Part shown: positions 1 through 7,738 of the stretch, one piece after another
How the letters are laid out: every line of letters starts with the position of its first letter
How positions within the stretch are numbered: the first letter of the stretch is position 1
Source of the DNA: Paenibacillus sp. ACRRX
Lineage (GTDB): Bacteria > Bacillota > Bacilli > Paenibacillales > Paenibacillaceae
Length of the DNA stretch: 64,000 nucleotides
Direction: 5' to 3'
Assembly: GCF_022346885.1 (NCBI RefSeq)
Contig: NZ_JAKRNK010000007.1
Location: 62,001 to 126,000, forward strand
Notes under the pieces: model-generated
What the model saw: the letters and a program-made list of their open reading frames with translations, nothing else
What the model was told of the DNA's origin: nothing
The model's database searches: none
Program-made: the position numbers and the translations under genes

Positions 1-140
1 GTATCCTGCACTCAGCGCCCACCAAATGTGGAGTCGGTGACTTTGTTGGTGTGGAAGGACAATTAAATCGAGGATGTTATACTTAAGTAGGATGGATCTT
101 TTCAAAAATATTTATAGGCTAAAGAGGAGGCATCTGAAAA

Positions 141-524
141 TTGAAGTTCTATCGTTATGTGTTAAGTATCCCACCCTTGGATTGGGAATGCTGCTTTCTT
201 AGTATTGAAGAGTATAAGCGGAGTTTTACGAATAAGTATAATCAGAATATAGCGTATTACATGCAAGTTATCGGGGATTGTCAACAGCATCTCATTAATG
301 TCGACAACCTCGCTGTTGTTACTTATAAAGATCTGTGTGCGAGTGTTCATTCTGCTGAGCTGCGCTGTCCAGCCATGATTTTCCCTATACCGAGTGGCGA
401 TCAGCGAGGTTCAGCTTTGTATTGTATCATGTATAAGCTTGAAGACGACGGGGATACGTTTATTTACTCGCCTGTTCCACTTGTTCATCTAGAGCAGGAT
501 CAAGCAGGTGAAATAGAGCTTTAG
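141..524 (+). CDS. Hypothetical protein, 127 aa
   Basis: A short soluble protein that I do not recognise. The TTG start is preceded by AGAGGAGG at 123-130 with about ten bases of spacing, which supports translation from here. There is no signal peptide or membrane segment. The protein is rich in Tyr, Cys and acidic residues, and its second half contains a run of small hydrophobic strand-like segments. The stop at 524 is followed 15 bases later by another start codon with its own GGGAG site (540), so a downstream partner gene may once have existed. No function can be assigned; an immunity-type or small regulatory role would be a guess. Confidence 0.6.
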   Translation: MKFYRYVLSIPPLDWECCFLSIEEYKRSFTNKYNQNIAYYMQVIGDCQQHLINVDNLAVVTYKDLCASVHSAELRCPAMIFPIPSGDQRGSALYCIMYKLEDDGDTFIYSPVPLVHLEQDQAGEIEL

Positions 525-1147
525 ATAAGGGAGATTACTATGAGAGATTTAGAAAGTCTTAAAGAGCGGAAAAAGTGTATGCTTTTTCAATCGCTAATGC
601 GGCTCTTTCCTTGTACTTGGAGGTACTCATGAATAGAAGGGACCTAAGAGGCAAGCGAAGTGGAGGTAATAGCTCGGGAACTGCAGGCAACTGAAACTCA
701 AGATCATTGTAGCTCCTTAAATTAACAACAAGATTTACATAATGGGCAATCGTTTGTTCGTCTATGCGCTTATCATAGGTTGCTATAATATTTCAACTAA
801 CGGTAAGGCCGTTAACGGATATTGTTTATTGTATGGTCCTTTTAGATTTAATGACCGTTCCATCTAAAATGCCAGATGTGTCGCAGGTTTAATGGCAATG
901 CTCCGATTCGTTAAATTAATGGCTGCGCGTTTAAACTAACAACTTACACTCGCATAAAAAAAAGTAGGGACGATAGCAAGCTTAATTTCAATCCTTTCTC
1001 ACCACCATAGCTGATTGAGATTCTTCATATTGTAAAAGTTCGTCAACTATGGATGTATAGGTGGCTTCAATAAAACTTACTTAGCTAACTATTGAAATTC
1101 ATATCTGACTATGTTACTATATTCACAAACAAGAAGGAGGTTAGTTT
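525..1147. other. Gene-poor stretch, possible decayed gene
   Basis: No convincing gene is present. An ATG at 540 with GGGAG upstream opens a 30-codon frame (540-632) that stops at once. The bases after it stay open only in short pieces on different frames, as expected for a decayed gene. The right end carries the promoter of the OsmC gene. The rest is AT-rich with no long repeat that I could find. Confidence 0.4.
1092..1120 (+). promoter_or_regulatory. SigA-type promoter of the OsmC gene
   Basis: TTGAAA at 1092-1097 and TACTAT at 1115-1120 are separated by exactly 17 bases. The predicted transcript would start only about 20 bases before the ATG at 1148 and includes the AAGAAGGAGG ribosome binding site at 1131-1140. 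Confidence 0.55.
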
Positions 1148-1588
1148 ATGTTAACTACATTTCAAGCCATGGCAAAAAAATTACCAGGTGGTCTGCAAGT
1201 CGAAGCACAATCGAGAGGGTTTAAAATCCTTATGGATGAGCCTGAGGAGTTGGGTGGAACCAATACTGGGATGAATCCGGTAGAGGCAGTGTTGTGTGCG
1301 CTTGGAGCATGTCAGTCCATTGTTGTTGCTGCGTTTGCACAAGTACAAAATTTCACATATGAAGAATTTCACGTCGAACTTGAAGGTGACCTCGATCCAG
1401 ATGGATTTATGGGACTTGCGGATGTAAGACCAGGATTTCAGGAAATTCGTTTCGTGATGCATTTCAAAACGAATGAAAGCCAAGAGAAAACGGAAGCTTT
1501 TGTAGAATTTGTTGAGAGAACATGTCCAGTTGGAGATTGTCTTGCCAAAGGTGTGAAATTGGTTAAAGCGGGAGTAGTCACACACTAA
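1148..1588 (+). CDS. OsmC/Ohr-family peroxidase
   Basis: 146 aa, the usual size of OsmC/Ohr proteins, which reduce organic hydroperoxides with a pair of cysteines in the cytosol. The family cysteines are visible as Cys55 in 'CALGACQS' and Cys126 in 'ERTCPVGD', with the family Glu at 46 in 'MNPVE'. Two additional cysteines (50 and 131) sit close to the catalytic pair. The ATG follows a strong AAGAAGGAGG site. The next gene, starting 54 bases downstream on the same strand, encodes a lipoyl-domain dihydrolipoyl dehydrogenase, and a MarR regulator follows. Ohr/OsmC enzymes are known to be recycled by lipoylated proteins and dihydrolipoyl dehydrogenase, so the neighbours suggest a dedicated reductant (inference). 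A paralogue lies at 29162-29602. Confidence 0.9.
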   Translation: MLTTFQAMAKKLPGGLQVEAQSRGFKILMDEPEELGGTNTGMNPVEAVLCALGACQSIVVAAFAQVQNFTYEEFHVELEGDLDPDGFMGLADVRPGFQEIRFVMHFKTNESQEKTEAFVEFVERTCPVGDCLAKGVKLVKAGVVTH

Positions 1589-1642
1589 TACATCCACCTA
1601 AGACAGACTAGAAGTGTCTTGCGGGTCCTAAGGAGAATAGCT

Positions 1643-3328
1643 GTGGAAATTAAAATGTCAATCATTCCAGGTGGTAAAACGGGTAGAGCAGGAACGATAG
1701 ATGTTAAGGTTGGCGATCAGGTAGTTGTAGGAGATGTCTTGATACAGGTTGAAACGGGAAAAGGAAATCGTGAGATTACAGCGACAGCAGACGGATGCAT
1801 TAAGAGGATTCTGTGTGAAGAAGGTAGCGAAGTTACCTCAGGCCAAGTTTTGTTTGAATTGGAAATAGCCAAAGCAGATTCGGCAGAATTATCAAGACAA
1901 GAATCAGCAGCTGTAGAGCAGCAGTCTTATGAGGAAGTAAGTACAGAACTGCTCATTATAGGCGGAGGCCCAGGAGGGTATGTTGCTGCGATATATGCCG
2001 CCAAACATGGCATTCAAGTCACATTGCTTGAAAAAGAGGAACTGGGTGGCACTTGCCTAAATGTGGGGTGCATTCCAACTAAGGCTTTCGTTAAATCTTC
2101 AGAAGTCTGTCATCATGTCAGAGAATCTGCATTATTTGGTATTAACGCAGGCTCTTCCCTGCAAGTTGATATGGCTCAGGTCATTCGACGTAAGAATGAA
2201 GTGAAAGACAATTTAATTTCAGGCATATCCTATTTGATGGATAAAAATAATATTAAGGTGATTCGAGGGCAGGCTTCATTTTTATCGTCTACTACAGTAC
2301 ATGTTACCGGTAAACAGAATTATCATATTACTTCTAAAAATATCATTGTTGCAACAGGCTCCAAAATTTCCAAAGTAAATATTCCAGGCATTGACCATTC
2401 ATTTGTGATGAACAGTACGGATGCGCTTTCATGCGAAGAATTGCCAAAAAGCATCACCATCATAGGTGGCGGCGTGATTGGCATGGAGTTTGCTTTTATT
2501 TATCGGAATTTTGGCGTAGAGGTTCATGTTGTAGAATTTATGGATCGTCTTCTGACCATGCTGGATCGTGATATTTCAGATGAAATACGGCTTGCGGCTG
2601 AACAGGCTGGAATCCATATTCATACTCGTTCAAAGGTTTCCCAAATTCAATGTGCAAATGAAGGGCAAGCCGTTGTCACCTACGTAGACAGCAGCGGAGA
2701 GCATCTTCTTGTTAGCGAAAAGGTGTTGGTCGCCATAGGACGAGAGCCAAATCTTGAGGGGTTGGAGCTTGAGAAGGCCGGCGTGTTGTTGAATGAGCGT
2801 GGAAAAGGGATTATGGTGGATAAACAAATGAGAACAAACGTGAACCATATCTTTGCTATTGGGGATGTTACGAATATTATACAGTTGGCTCATGTTGCTT
2901 CTCATCAAGGCATTGTTGCTGTGGACGTGATACTTGGGCAACCTGATGAGATGAACTATATAGCTGTTCCAAATGTAATTTTTACATCTCCCGAGATAGC
3001 TAGTGTAGGTATGCTTGAAGACGAGTGTAAGGAACAAGGAATGGACTATCAGGTGAGCAAGGTTTCATTTTCGAGCAATGGTAAGGCATTAACGATGAAT
3101 GAGCCGAATGGCTTTATCAAATTAATCAAGGACAAACAATCTGGGAAAATCGTTGGTGGTGCGATCATTGGGCCTGATGCCTCTTCTCTCATCAGCAGTC
3201 TTACCCTTGCAATAGCCAATGAGCTGTCGGAACATCAAATTACACAGACGATCTTTGCCCATCCAACAACGGGTGAAGTACTTCACGAAGCTGCCTTCGG
3301 TTTAGGCATTGGAGCGCTGCACCAATAA
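1643..3328 (+). CDS. Dihydrolipoyl dehydrogenase with N-terminal lipoyl domain
   Basis: 561 aa from GTG 1643, chosen because AAGGAG (1630-1635) lies seven bases upstream; the frame also opens earlier at TTG 1619, inside the site. Residues about 5-75 form a lipoyl domain whose attachment lysine is Lys40 in 'VETGKGN', equivalent to the usual ETDKA. A linker leads to a full E3 flavoprotein: FAD motif 'GGGPGG' at 107-112, redox disulfide Cys138/Cys143 in 'GGTCLNVGCIPTK', a second Rossmann motif 'GGGVIGMEFA', and the catalytic His540/Glu545 pair in 'HPTTGE'. All E3 catalytic residues are present. There are no E1 or E2 genes nearby, so this is not part of a 2-oxoacid dehydrogenase operon. Sitting between an OsmC peroxidase and a MarR regulator, it more likely supplies electrons from NADH through its own lipoyl arm to OsmC (inference). 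Confidence 0.9.
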   Translation: MEIKMSIIPGGKTGRAGTIDVKVGDQVVVGDVLIQVETGKGNREITATADGCIKRILCEEGSEVTSGQVLFELEIAKADSAELSRQESAAVEQQSYEEVSTELLIIGGGPGGYVAAIYAAKHGIQVTLLEKEELGGTCLNVGCIPTKAFVKSSEVCHHVRESALFGINAGSSLQVDMAQVIRRKNEVKDNLISGISYLMDKNNIKVIRGQASFLSSTTVHVTGKQNYHITSKNIIVATGSKISKVNIPGIDHSFVMNSTDALSCEELPKSITIIGGGVIGMEFAFIYRNFGVEVHVVEFMDRLLTMLDRDISDEIRLAAEQAGIHIHTRSKVSQIQCANEGQAVVTYVDSSGEHLLVSEKVLVAIGREPNLEGLELEKAGVLLNERGKGIMVDKQMRTNVNHIFAIGDVTNIIQLAHVASHQGIVAVDVILGQPDEMNYIAVPNVIFTSPEIASVGMLEDECKEQGMDYQVSKVSFSSNGKALTMNEPNGFIKLIKDKQSGKIVGGAIIGPDASSLISSLTLAIANELSEHQITQTIFAHPTTGEVLHEAAFGLGIGALHQ

Positions 3329-3343
3329 AGGGCATGTTAAAAA

Positions 3344-3433
3344 GTACACCAAGCATCCATTATAAAATTTGGTATAATCATGATAAAAGAAGGAAAATAC
3401 CTAAAGAGAAACTAATTGGATTGGTTGGTGTAC
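3344..3433 (+). promoter_or_regulatory. MarR-gene promoter flanked by a 9-bp inverted repeat
   Basis: An extended -10 element TGGTATAAT lies at 3370-3378, with no good -35. The perfect inverted pair GTACACCAA (3344-3352) and TTGGTGTAC (3425-3433) brackets it; the second arm falls inside the start of the MarR coding sequence. This could be an autoregulatory operator pair or chance. Confidence 0.35.
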
Positions 3434-3871
3434 CATTTGTTTAATTTAGATGACTGTCTCGCATTTGTCACAAATCGCAGTGCAAAGATATTCGCGGAAA
3501 CGTTGGAGAAGGAATTTCGACCTTATCATATGACTCGAAGTCAATGGATTGCGATGTATTATATTTATAAAAACGAGTCCATTACCCAGCGGGAGCTAGC
3601 CGATAAATTGTCGATAAAGGAGCCCAGCGTGGTTAGAATGCTTCAGAAAATGGAGCTCGAGGGTCATCTGCGCCGCGAAGGAATTCAATCCGATAAACGG
3701 ATTAAGCAGTTGGAATTAACGGATAAAGGCGTGAAGATATGTCTAAGTTTGATGCCGATCGCTGAAAAGTTTAAAAATGAGACCATAGCAGGTATTTCCG
3801 AACAAGACCTGCGGATATTTAAGAATGTGTTGAACACAATGGTTGAGAATGCATCTGCAGAGAAGTCGTAA
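3416..3871 (+). CDS. MarR-family transcriptional regulator
   Basis: 151 aa with the winged-helix layout of MarR repressors: N-terminal dimerisation helix, helix-turn-helix around residues 55-75 ('ITQRELADKLSIKEPSV'), and wing 'REGIQSDKRIKQLELTDKG' near 85-105. The TTG start has AAAGAG eight bases before it. Cys14 in 'LDDCLAF' lies two positions before the place of the sensing cysteine in B. subtilis OhrR ('ENQLCFLLY'), so thiol-based sensing is possible but not shown by alignment alone. The gene has its own promoter downstream of the OsmC and lipoyl-E3 genes, and a strong terminator closes it. A role as their regulator is inferred from position. Confidence 0.8.
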   Translation: MDWLVYHLFNLDDCLAFVTNRSAKIFAETLEKEFRPYHMTRSQWIAMYYIYKNESITQRELADKLSIKEPSVVRMLQKMELEGHLRREGIQSDKRIKQLELTDKGVKICLSLMPIAEKFKNETIAGISEQDLRIFKNVLNTMVENASAEKS

Positions 3872-3905
3872 CTTGATTCATCGTTATATCCTATGAGTAT
3901 ATTAG

Positions 3906-3959
3906 AATCGGCCTAACTTAGTATGCCTGCCCATGCATATTTCTAAGGCCGATTTTTTT
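3906..3959 (+). terminator. Rho-independent terminator after the MarR gene
   Basis: AATCGGCCT (3906-3914) pairs with AGGCCGATT (3946-3954) around a 31-base loop and is followed by a run of T. Confidence 0.7.
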
Positions 3960-4043
3960 ATGGAATCGAACAGGGCGATCTAACTGTTTCCGAAATGGAC
4001 AACGTATGTGCCGAAGCAGTCATTTATCGCTACAATTGCCGAT

Positions 4044-4083
4044 AAAAGAGCTCAAACAGAAATATTGCTTGAACTCTTTTTAT
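4044..4083. terminator. Bidirectional terminator-like hairpin
   Basis: AAAAGAG-TCAA pairs with TTGA-CTCTTTT with one mismatch. A-tract and T-tract flank it, so it can act for the minus-strand gene ending at 4116 and for leftward-facing neighbours. Confidence 0.55.
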
Positions 4084-4115
4084 AGTAACTTGCAATCATC
4101 ACCTTCGAGTCAATC

Positions 4116-4799
4116 CTATTTTAAAGATCGGGCTAAGCGAAATCCAAGATCATCGATAGCAAATGTCGGGTGACTGCGACGACGACAAGAAGCTCCACAG
4201 CCTCGTTCCTCTTCTGCCCAGCTGCCACCTCGGAAAATGCGGTAGGAACCATATACTTTCTCGTCATATAAATCCCAACACCACTCCCACACATTCCCGA
4301 TCATGTCGTACAGCCCCCATGCGTTGGGCTGCTTTTGTCCTACTTTATGGATTTGGCCGTTTGCATTTTCACTGTACCAAGCGATCTTATCCATTTCTCC
4401 GTACCTATATCCTGTAGTTCCTGCCTTACAGGCATACTGCCACTCTGCTTCTGAAGGAAGGCGATAACCGTCTGCATCCCAATTACAGATGATTTCTTCA
4501 ATGTTATTCCTTATTGAATAACATTCATTTAATCCGGCTTGTTGAGAAAGCAGATTGCAAAAGGAAACAGCTTCATGCCAGGAAATATTCACAACCGGCG
4601 TCTGATTTGTATCGATAGAAGTGGGGGATATAGTCGTAATCGCATCATACAGGTCGACTGTTACTGGATACTGGGCAAGCAGGAAGGGCTTGAGTTCGGT
4701 CTTCCATGTCCTTTTGGTTCGATCGTCCCTTAACTCTATTTCTCCACCTGGAATCTTAACCATTGGATAATGATAATTATTTTTTAATACTGCTGGCAC
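4116..4799 (-). CDS. SUMF1/FGE-fold (formylglycine-generating-enzyme-like) protein
   Basis: 227 aa. The protein carries the signature blocks of the FGE-sulfatase fold: 'PVVNISWHEAVSFCNLLS', 'GYRLPSEAEWQYACKAG', 'NAWGLYDMIGNVWEWCWD', 'FRGGSW' (189-194) and 'LGFRLA' near the end. The GTG start at 4799 is preceded by GAGGGGG eight bases upstream. In true FGE two cysteines follow GGS at fixed spacing. Here the first position is Glu and only the second (Cys201) is kept, with a further Cys205, so copper-dependent formylglycine formation is doubtful. No sulfatase gene is present. The fold is also used by EgtB, PvdO and many uncharacterised proteins, so substrate and role stay open. Confidence 0.8.
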   Translation of the reverse strand: MPAVLKNNYHYPMVKIPGGEIELRDDRTKRTWKTELKPFLLAQYPVTVDLYDAITTISPTSIDTNQTPVVNISWHEAVSFCNLLSQQAGLNECYSIRNNIEEIICNWDADGYRLPSEAEWQYACKAGTTGYRYGEMDKIAWYSENANGQIHKVGQKQPNAWGLYDMIGNVWEWCWDLYDEKVYGSYRIFRGGSWAEEERGCGASCRRRSHPTFAIDDLGFRLARSLK

Positions 4800-4835
4800 T
4801 CGACATGCCCCCTCAACTTCAGGATGAACTAATGC

Positions 4836-4925
4836 TCAGTTTTTGATTTGCGGTATCAGTATTTCGCTGCCGCTTACAACAGCAATTCCTATACTGTTCA
4901 CTGTTAGCTTGATAATTTTCATCAT
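4836..4925 (-). CDS. 29-residue micro-ORF coupled to the TetR gene
   Basis: The ATG at 4925 overlaps the TetR stop codon in the arrangement ATGA, and GGAGG lies just upstream inside the TetR gene, so coupled translation is plausible. The 29-residue product begins 'MMKIIKLTVNSIGIAV' and is partly hydrophobic. It may be a small peptide or the surviving first codons of a lost transporter gene that the TetR protein once controlled. No homologue is recognised. Confidence 0.3.
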   Translation of the reverse strand: MMKIIKLTVNSIGIAVVSGSEILIPQIKN

Positions 4926-5578
4926 AATCCTCCAGTTAACCTTTTGACATAGTCCTCACAGATATATCGATTATCTTCACCGTTCATAGGTTGAATATTA
5001 GCTACTTTAAAGAAGCTGAGCCCTACCACCATGGCCAGCAGGCCGTAAGCAGCGCTGCCCGAGTCATCCACCTTCATACTCCCCAGCATCTTTCCATAGT
5101 CAAAGATTTTCATGATACCTTGCATGTCTTCCTTGTACCCGGCTGCTACAACTTCTTGTAAACGGGGGTCGAGCACGGCTTTAGAAAAGAAATGAAGGAA
5201 AAGCTTTGCCTGAACTTCATGGGGGATATGCATCCGTTCAATACCCTCCAGTTCCGAAACGTTGATTGCCATTTGCGCATCCTCACTATAAGGTGGGAGA
5301 ATGTTCTGCAGTGTAATCTCAATCATGGTCTGTGGAGTCATTGTATGCTGAATTTGAGAATTGATCTTCAAACCATAATAAGCTAAAAACGACCTGAAAG
5401 CTTCAATAATCAAGTTGTCTTTATTCTTAAAGTAATAAGTGACAACACCCTTTGAACAATCCGCATACTCAGCGACTTTATCCAGCGTCATGCCATCAAT
5501 CCCATGACTACTAATACACAGTAGTGTGGCGTTAATTAAATCTGCTCGCCGCTTAGGCTCCATCCCTACTTTAGGCAT
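4922..5578 (-). CDS. TetR/AcrR regulator, BetI-like
   Basis: 218 aa from ATG 5578, chosen because GGAGG lies seven bases upstream and because the resulting N-terminus 'MPKVGMEPKRRADLI' matches BetI-type proteins; the frame opens seven codons earlier, without a site. The helix-turn-helix occupies about residues 25-55 ('MTLDKVAEYADCSKGVVTYYF'-like region), followed by an all-helical ligand and dimer domain. BetI relatives usually repress choline/betaine or efflux genes lying next to them. Here there is no intact target gene on either side except the coupled micro-ORF downstream, so the regulon is unclear. An AT-rich promoter region lies upstream at 5600-5660. Confidence 0.85.
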   Translation of the reverse strand: MPKVGMEPKRRADLINATLLCISSHGIDGMTLDKVAEYADCSKGVVTYYFKNKDNLIIEAFRSFLAYYGLKINSQIQHTMTPQTMIEITLQNILPPYSEDAQMAINVSELEGIERMHIPHEVQAKLFLHFFSKAVLDPRLQEVVAAGYKEDMQGIMKIFDYGKMLGSMKVDDSGSAAYGLLAMVVGLSFFKVANIQPMNGEDNRYICEDYVKRLTGGL

Positions 5579-5850
5579 TTTATTACCTCCTGGGGTCATG
5601 AATAGGTAACTGAATTATTTTATACTGACCAGATAGAATAAATAAAACATACAATAAATGGAACTGGGTGTCAAGCGATTATTTATCCATTTTCCTGCTG
5701 CTTATGTAAGAGGTAGAGCAGTCGCAATCTCAGTGGTTTGTTTTACTAATGCTGCGGTTGTGGTCTATTTTTCTATGAATTCTTTTTTTTAAAATAGGCT
5801 GTATAATGGAAACTATGTTCTGTTTATGCAGTTATGAGGAGGAAAGAAAA

Positions 5851-6552
5851 GTGAAGCGAACGAGAATATTGCTTACAAAGCCGAGCAAAAATTATAAAAA
5901 TTATATCCATCTCATGATTACAGAGACTTCTACAGATCAAGATATTTTAAATATCGTAAAAGGCCGCTTAACATTACGCAAGAAAACCACTAATGCGGTA
6001 TATAAACAATATCCACCAGAAGAAGCGGTTCAGCAGCTTGAGCAGCTGTCCTTGGAATACCAAGCGAAAGGATACAGCGAAGAGCCAGAATCGATATTGG
6101 ATGCAATTAAGGTCCCTGAAATTCAAGTATTAGATAAAGCGAAGTGGCATTACGAAGGGGAGTTTCCGCAGGATTTAACAAGAGATGCCGCATATACCGC
6201 AACGGGCATGTTTATCACTTGGATCATAAATAACAATTGGTTTACAGAGGATATCGAGCAGGAATTCCATGCTGAGATTGAGCAAGTCAAGAAGCGGCAG
6301 CTTATGGGTGCTGAATTTTATCGAAAATGTCTGGATGGCGTGTTCTCAACGCAAGAACTTTCGGATGAGATTATACCATTCGTGAATGAATATTTGGATA
6401 TTCAAAACGACATATATACAGCTGAGGATTATGTCCAAACCTTGCAAGGGGATGAGCCTACCTTCTATCACATTGCTAATACGTGGGAAAATTATGACTT
6501 GATTGAACCTGTAATTGAACAACGTTTTCAACAATTCATGGCTAGAATCTAA
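5851..6552 (+). CDS. Conserved hypothetical protein, DUF7832-like
   Basis: 233 aa from GTG 5851, preceded by GAGGAGG at 5836-5842. The frame also extends upstream to 5806, overlapping the promoter. A -10 TATAAT lies at 5802-5807. The N-terminal 75 residues resemble a WGR-like small beta domain ('GRLTLRKKTTNAVYKQYPP' then 'EEAVQQLEQLSLEYQAKGY'). The rest starts 'AKWHYEGEFPQDLTRDAAY' and 'GMFITWIINNNWF', a pattern I associate with the DUF7832 family. There are no membrane segments. Function is unknown; WGR-like domains often accompany DNA-related proteins, but the match here is weak. Confidence 0.65.
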   Translation: MKRTRILLTKPSKNYKNYIHLMITETSTDQDILNIVKGRLTLRKKTTNAVYKQYPPEEAVQQLEQLSLEYQAKGYSEEPESILDAIKVPEIQVLDKAKWHYEGEFPQDLTRDAAYTATGMFITWIINNNWFTEDIEQEFHAEIEQVKKRQLMGAEFYRKCLDGVFSTQELSDEIIPFVNEYLDIQNDIYTAEDYVQTLQGDEPTFYHIANTWENYDLIEPVIEQRFQQFMARI

Positions 6553-6627
6553 AGATGTAGGGCAATGAATATAAGGAAGCCGTTAGGACAAAACCTGATA
6601 GATTAGAGATGAAAGGGTAGAAATAGC

Positions 6628-6652
6628 AAAGAGGGGACGTCCCCTCTTTTTG
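6628..6652. terminator. Bidirectional terminator between convergent genes
   Basis: A perfect palindrome with arms AAAGAGGGGAC and GTCCCCTCTTT (6628-6649) is followed by TTTGTT. It serves the plus-strand gene ending at 6552 and the minus-strand GNAT gene ending at 6672. Confidence 0.8.
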
Positions 6653-6671
6653 TTGGATATACGGCGCTGGC

Positions 6672-7421
6672 CTAGCAGGATACAGCGTTTTTAACCCTAT
6701 ACCAATACTTATAAACTTCTGAGTATCCGAGCTTTGAATAAAGTCGAAGCGCAGGTTCATTGTGGGCTACAACCGCTAAATAGCTGTGTGTGGCGCCATT
6801 TGCGCGTCCCCATTTGAGCAGATTTAGTATCATCTGTTCGCCAAATCCTTGATTTCGAAAAGAAAGATCTGTCACGATATCATATAATCCTATATACTCT
6901 CGCTCTATGACCCCAAGGCCGCAAGCAATAACCTGGTCTTCGAAACAAAGGGATACAAATCCTTTTTTAGTCTTAATATTGGACAGCATACGTTCCATAA
7001 TGTCTTTGTGTTTATCTATAACACGATTTAGTCTACAGTAGTTCTCTATCCATTCAGTGCTCATCTGATCTTCTATGATAACGGAATTTAATAGGGGTTC
7101 ATTAATGTGGTGTAAATCTAAGGTTTGTACACTTGTCAAATCAACTAAGGAATAGCCTTTCTGCTCTAACACGTGATCCAAATTTAGGGGCTGAACAAAG
7201 GGAGTAATTTTAAATGTTGGCTGCAACTGATGGACGGAATAGAGGCTCTCACAATGTTCAATTTTAGTATTCAAATCACAGGTGGAATAATGCAGGGGAT
7301 TTATCGAATTGGCACGTTTGGTATAGCCATCGGCAAAGCGTAATATCCATCCATCATAAAGCAGCGTGGATAGCGAGGGCCAGTTGTTCAAGGATAACTC
7401 TTCAATCCATTTGATATCCAT
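6672..7421 (-). CDS. GNAT-family N-acetyltransferase
   Basis: 249 aa. The C-terminal half (about 120-245) is a GNAT domain with the acetyl-CoA loop 'RNQGFGEQMI' and the closing 'ALRLYSKLGYSEVYKYWY' segment. The N-terminal half has the pattern 'WPSLSTLLYDGWILRFADG' followed by 'RANSINPL', typical of a two-lobed subfamily in Bacillales annotated only as N-acetyltransferase. AGGAGG at about 7436-7441 supports the ATG. It stands alone, convergent with the DUF7832-like gene. Substrate unknown; a small amine or a ribosomal protein are generic possibilities. Confidence 0.85.
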   Translation of the reverse strand: MDIKWIEELSLNNWPSLSTLLYDGWILRFADGYTKRANSINPLHYSTCDLNTKIEHCESLYSVHQLQPTFKITPFVQPLNLDHVLEQKGYSLVDLTSVQTLDLHHINEPLLNSVIIEDQMSTEWIENYCRLNRVIDKHKDIMERMLSNIKTKKGFVSLCFEDQVIACGLGVIEREYIGLYDIVTDLSFRNQGFGEQMILNLLKWGRANGATHSYLAVVAHNEPALRLYSKLGYSEVYKYWYRVKNAVSC

Positions 7422-7738
7422 AATTAGTAATGATCCTCCTATTTATATTTGTATAATTATAATTTTGTATTAATTAATATTCAATATGAATATAACGACA
7501 AGTAAGTCTACAAGATTGATGGCGAAAATGGTGATGGAATGTTTCTCTTACAGCAGATGCCTTGCTGAACGAAGATGTTGTTAGGTTTGCAAGGTAGGTC
7601 TGCTAGGGGATAGGGGGATATGGAGGTAGCGTTGAAATAGGATTGAGGCATGTAGACCTAAAGATTCTAGGAAGAAATAAAGCCGCTTGCGTGGTGTACG
7701 CAAGCGGCTTTATCATGTCTAACCCAATATACATGTTG
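7422..7738. other. Intergenic stretch between GNAT and lipoprotein genes
   Basis: The left part is the AT-rich promoter and leader of the minus-strand GNAT gene. The right part holds the strong terminator at 7679-7711. Short frames between 7600 and 7740 show no coding support and no ribosome binding site. Confidence 0.5.
7679..7711 (-). terminator. Strong terminator of the siderophore-binding lipoprotein gene
   Basis: AAAGCCGCTTGCG (7679-7691) pairs perfectly with CGCAAGCGGCTTT (7699-7711), and the T-A pair 7692/7698 extends the stem to 14 bp around a five-base loop. It lies 28 bases beyond the lipoprotein stop codon at 7739. Confidence 0.8.

Noticed and set aside
540-632. 30-codon frame with ribosome binding site after the first gene, considered as a NUDIX remnant
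   Set aside because: Only scattered similarity (LGGTHE, ARELQATET) in different frames; not enough to name a family.
1181-1597. 138-codon minus-strand frame opposite the OsmC gene
   Set aside because: It lies wholly antisense to a well-supported gene, has no ribosome binding site and no protein-like motif.
4163-4733. Two plus-strand frames (84 and 64 codons) opposite the FGE-like gene
   Set aside because: Both are antisense to a gene with clear family motifs.
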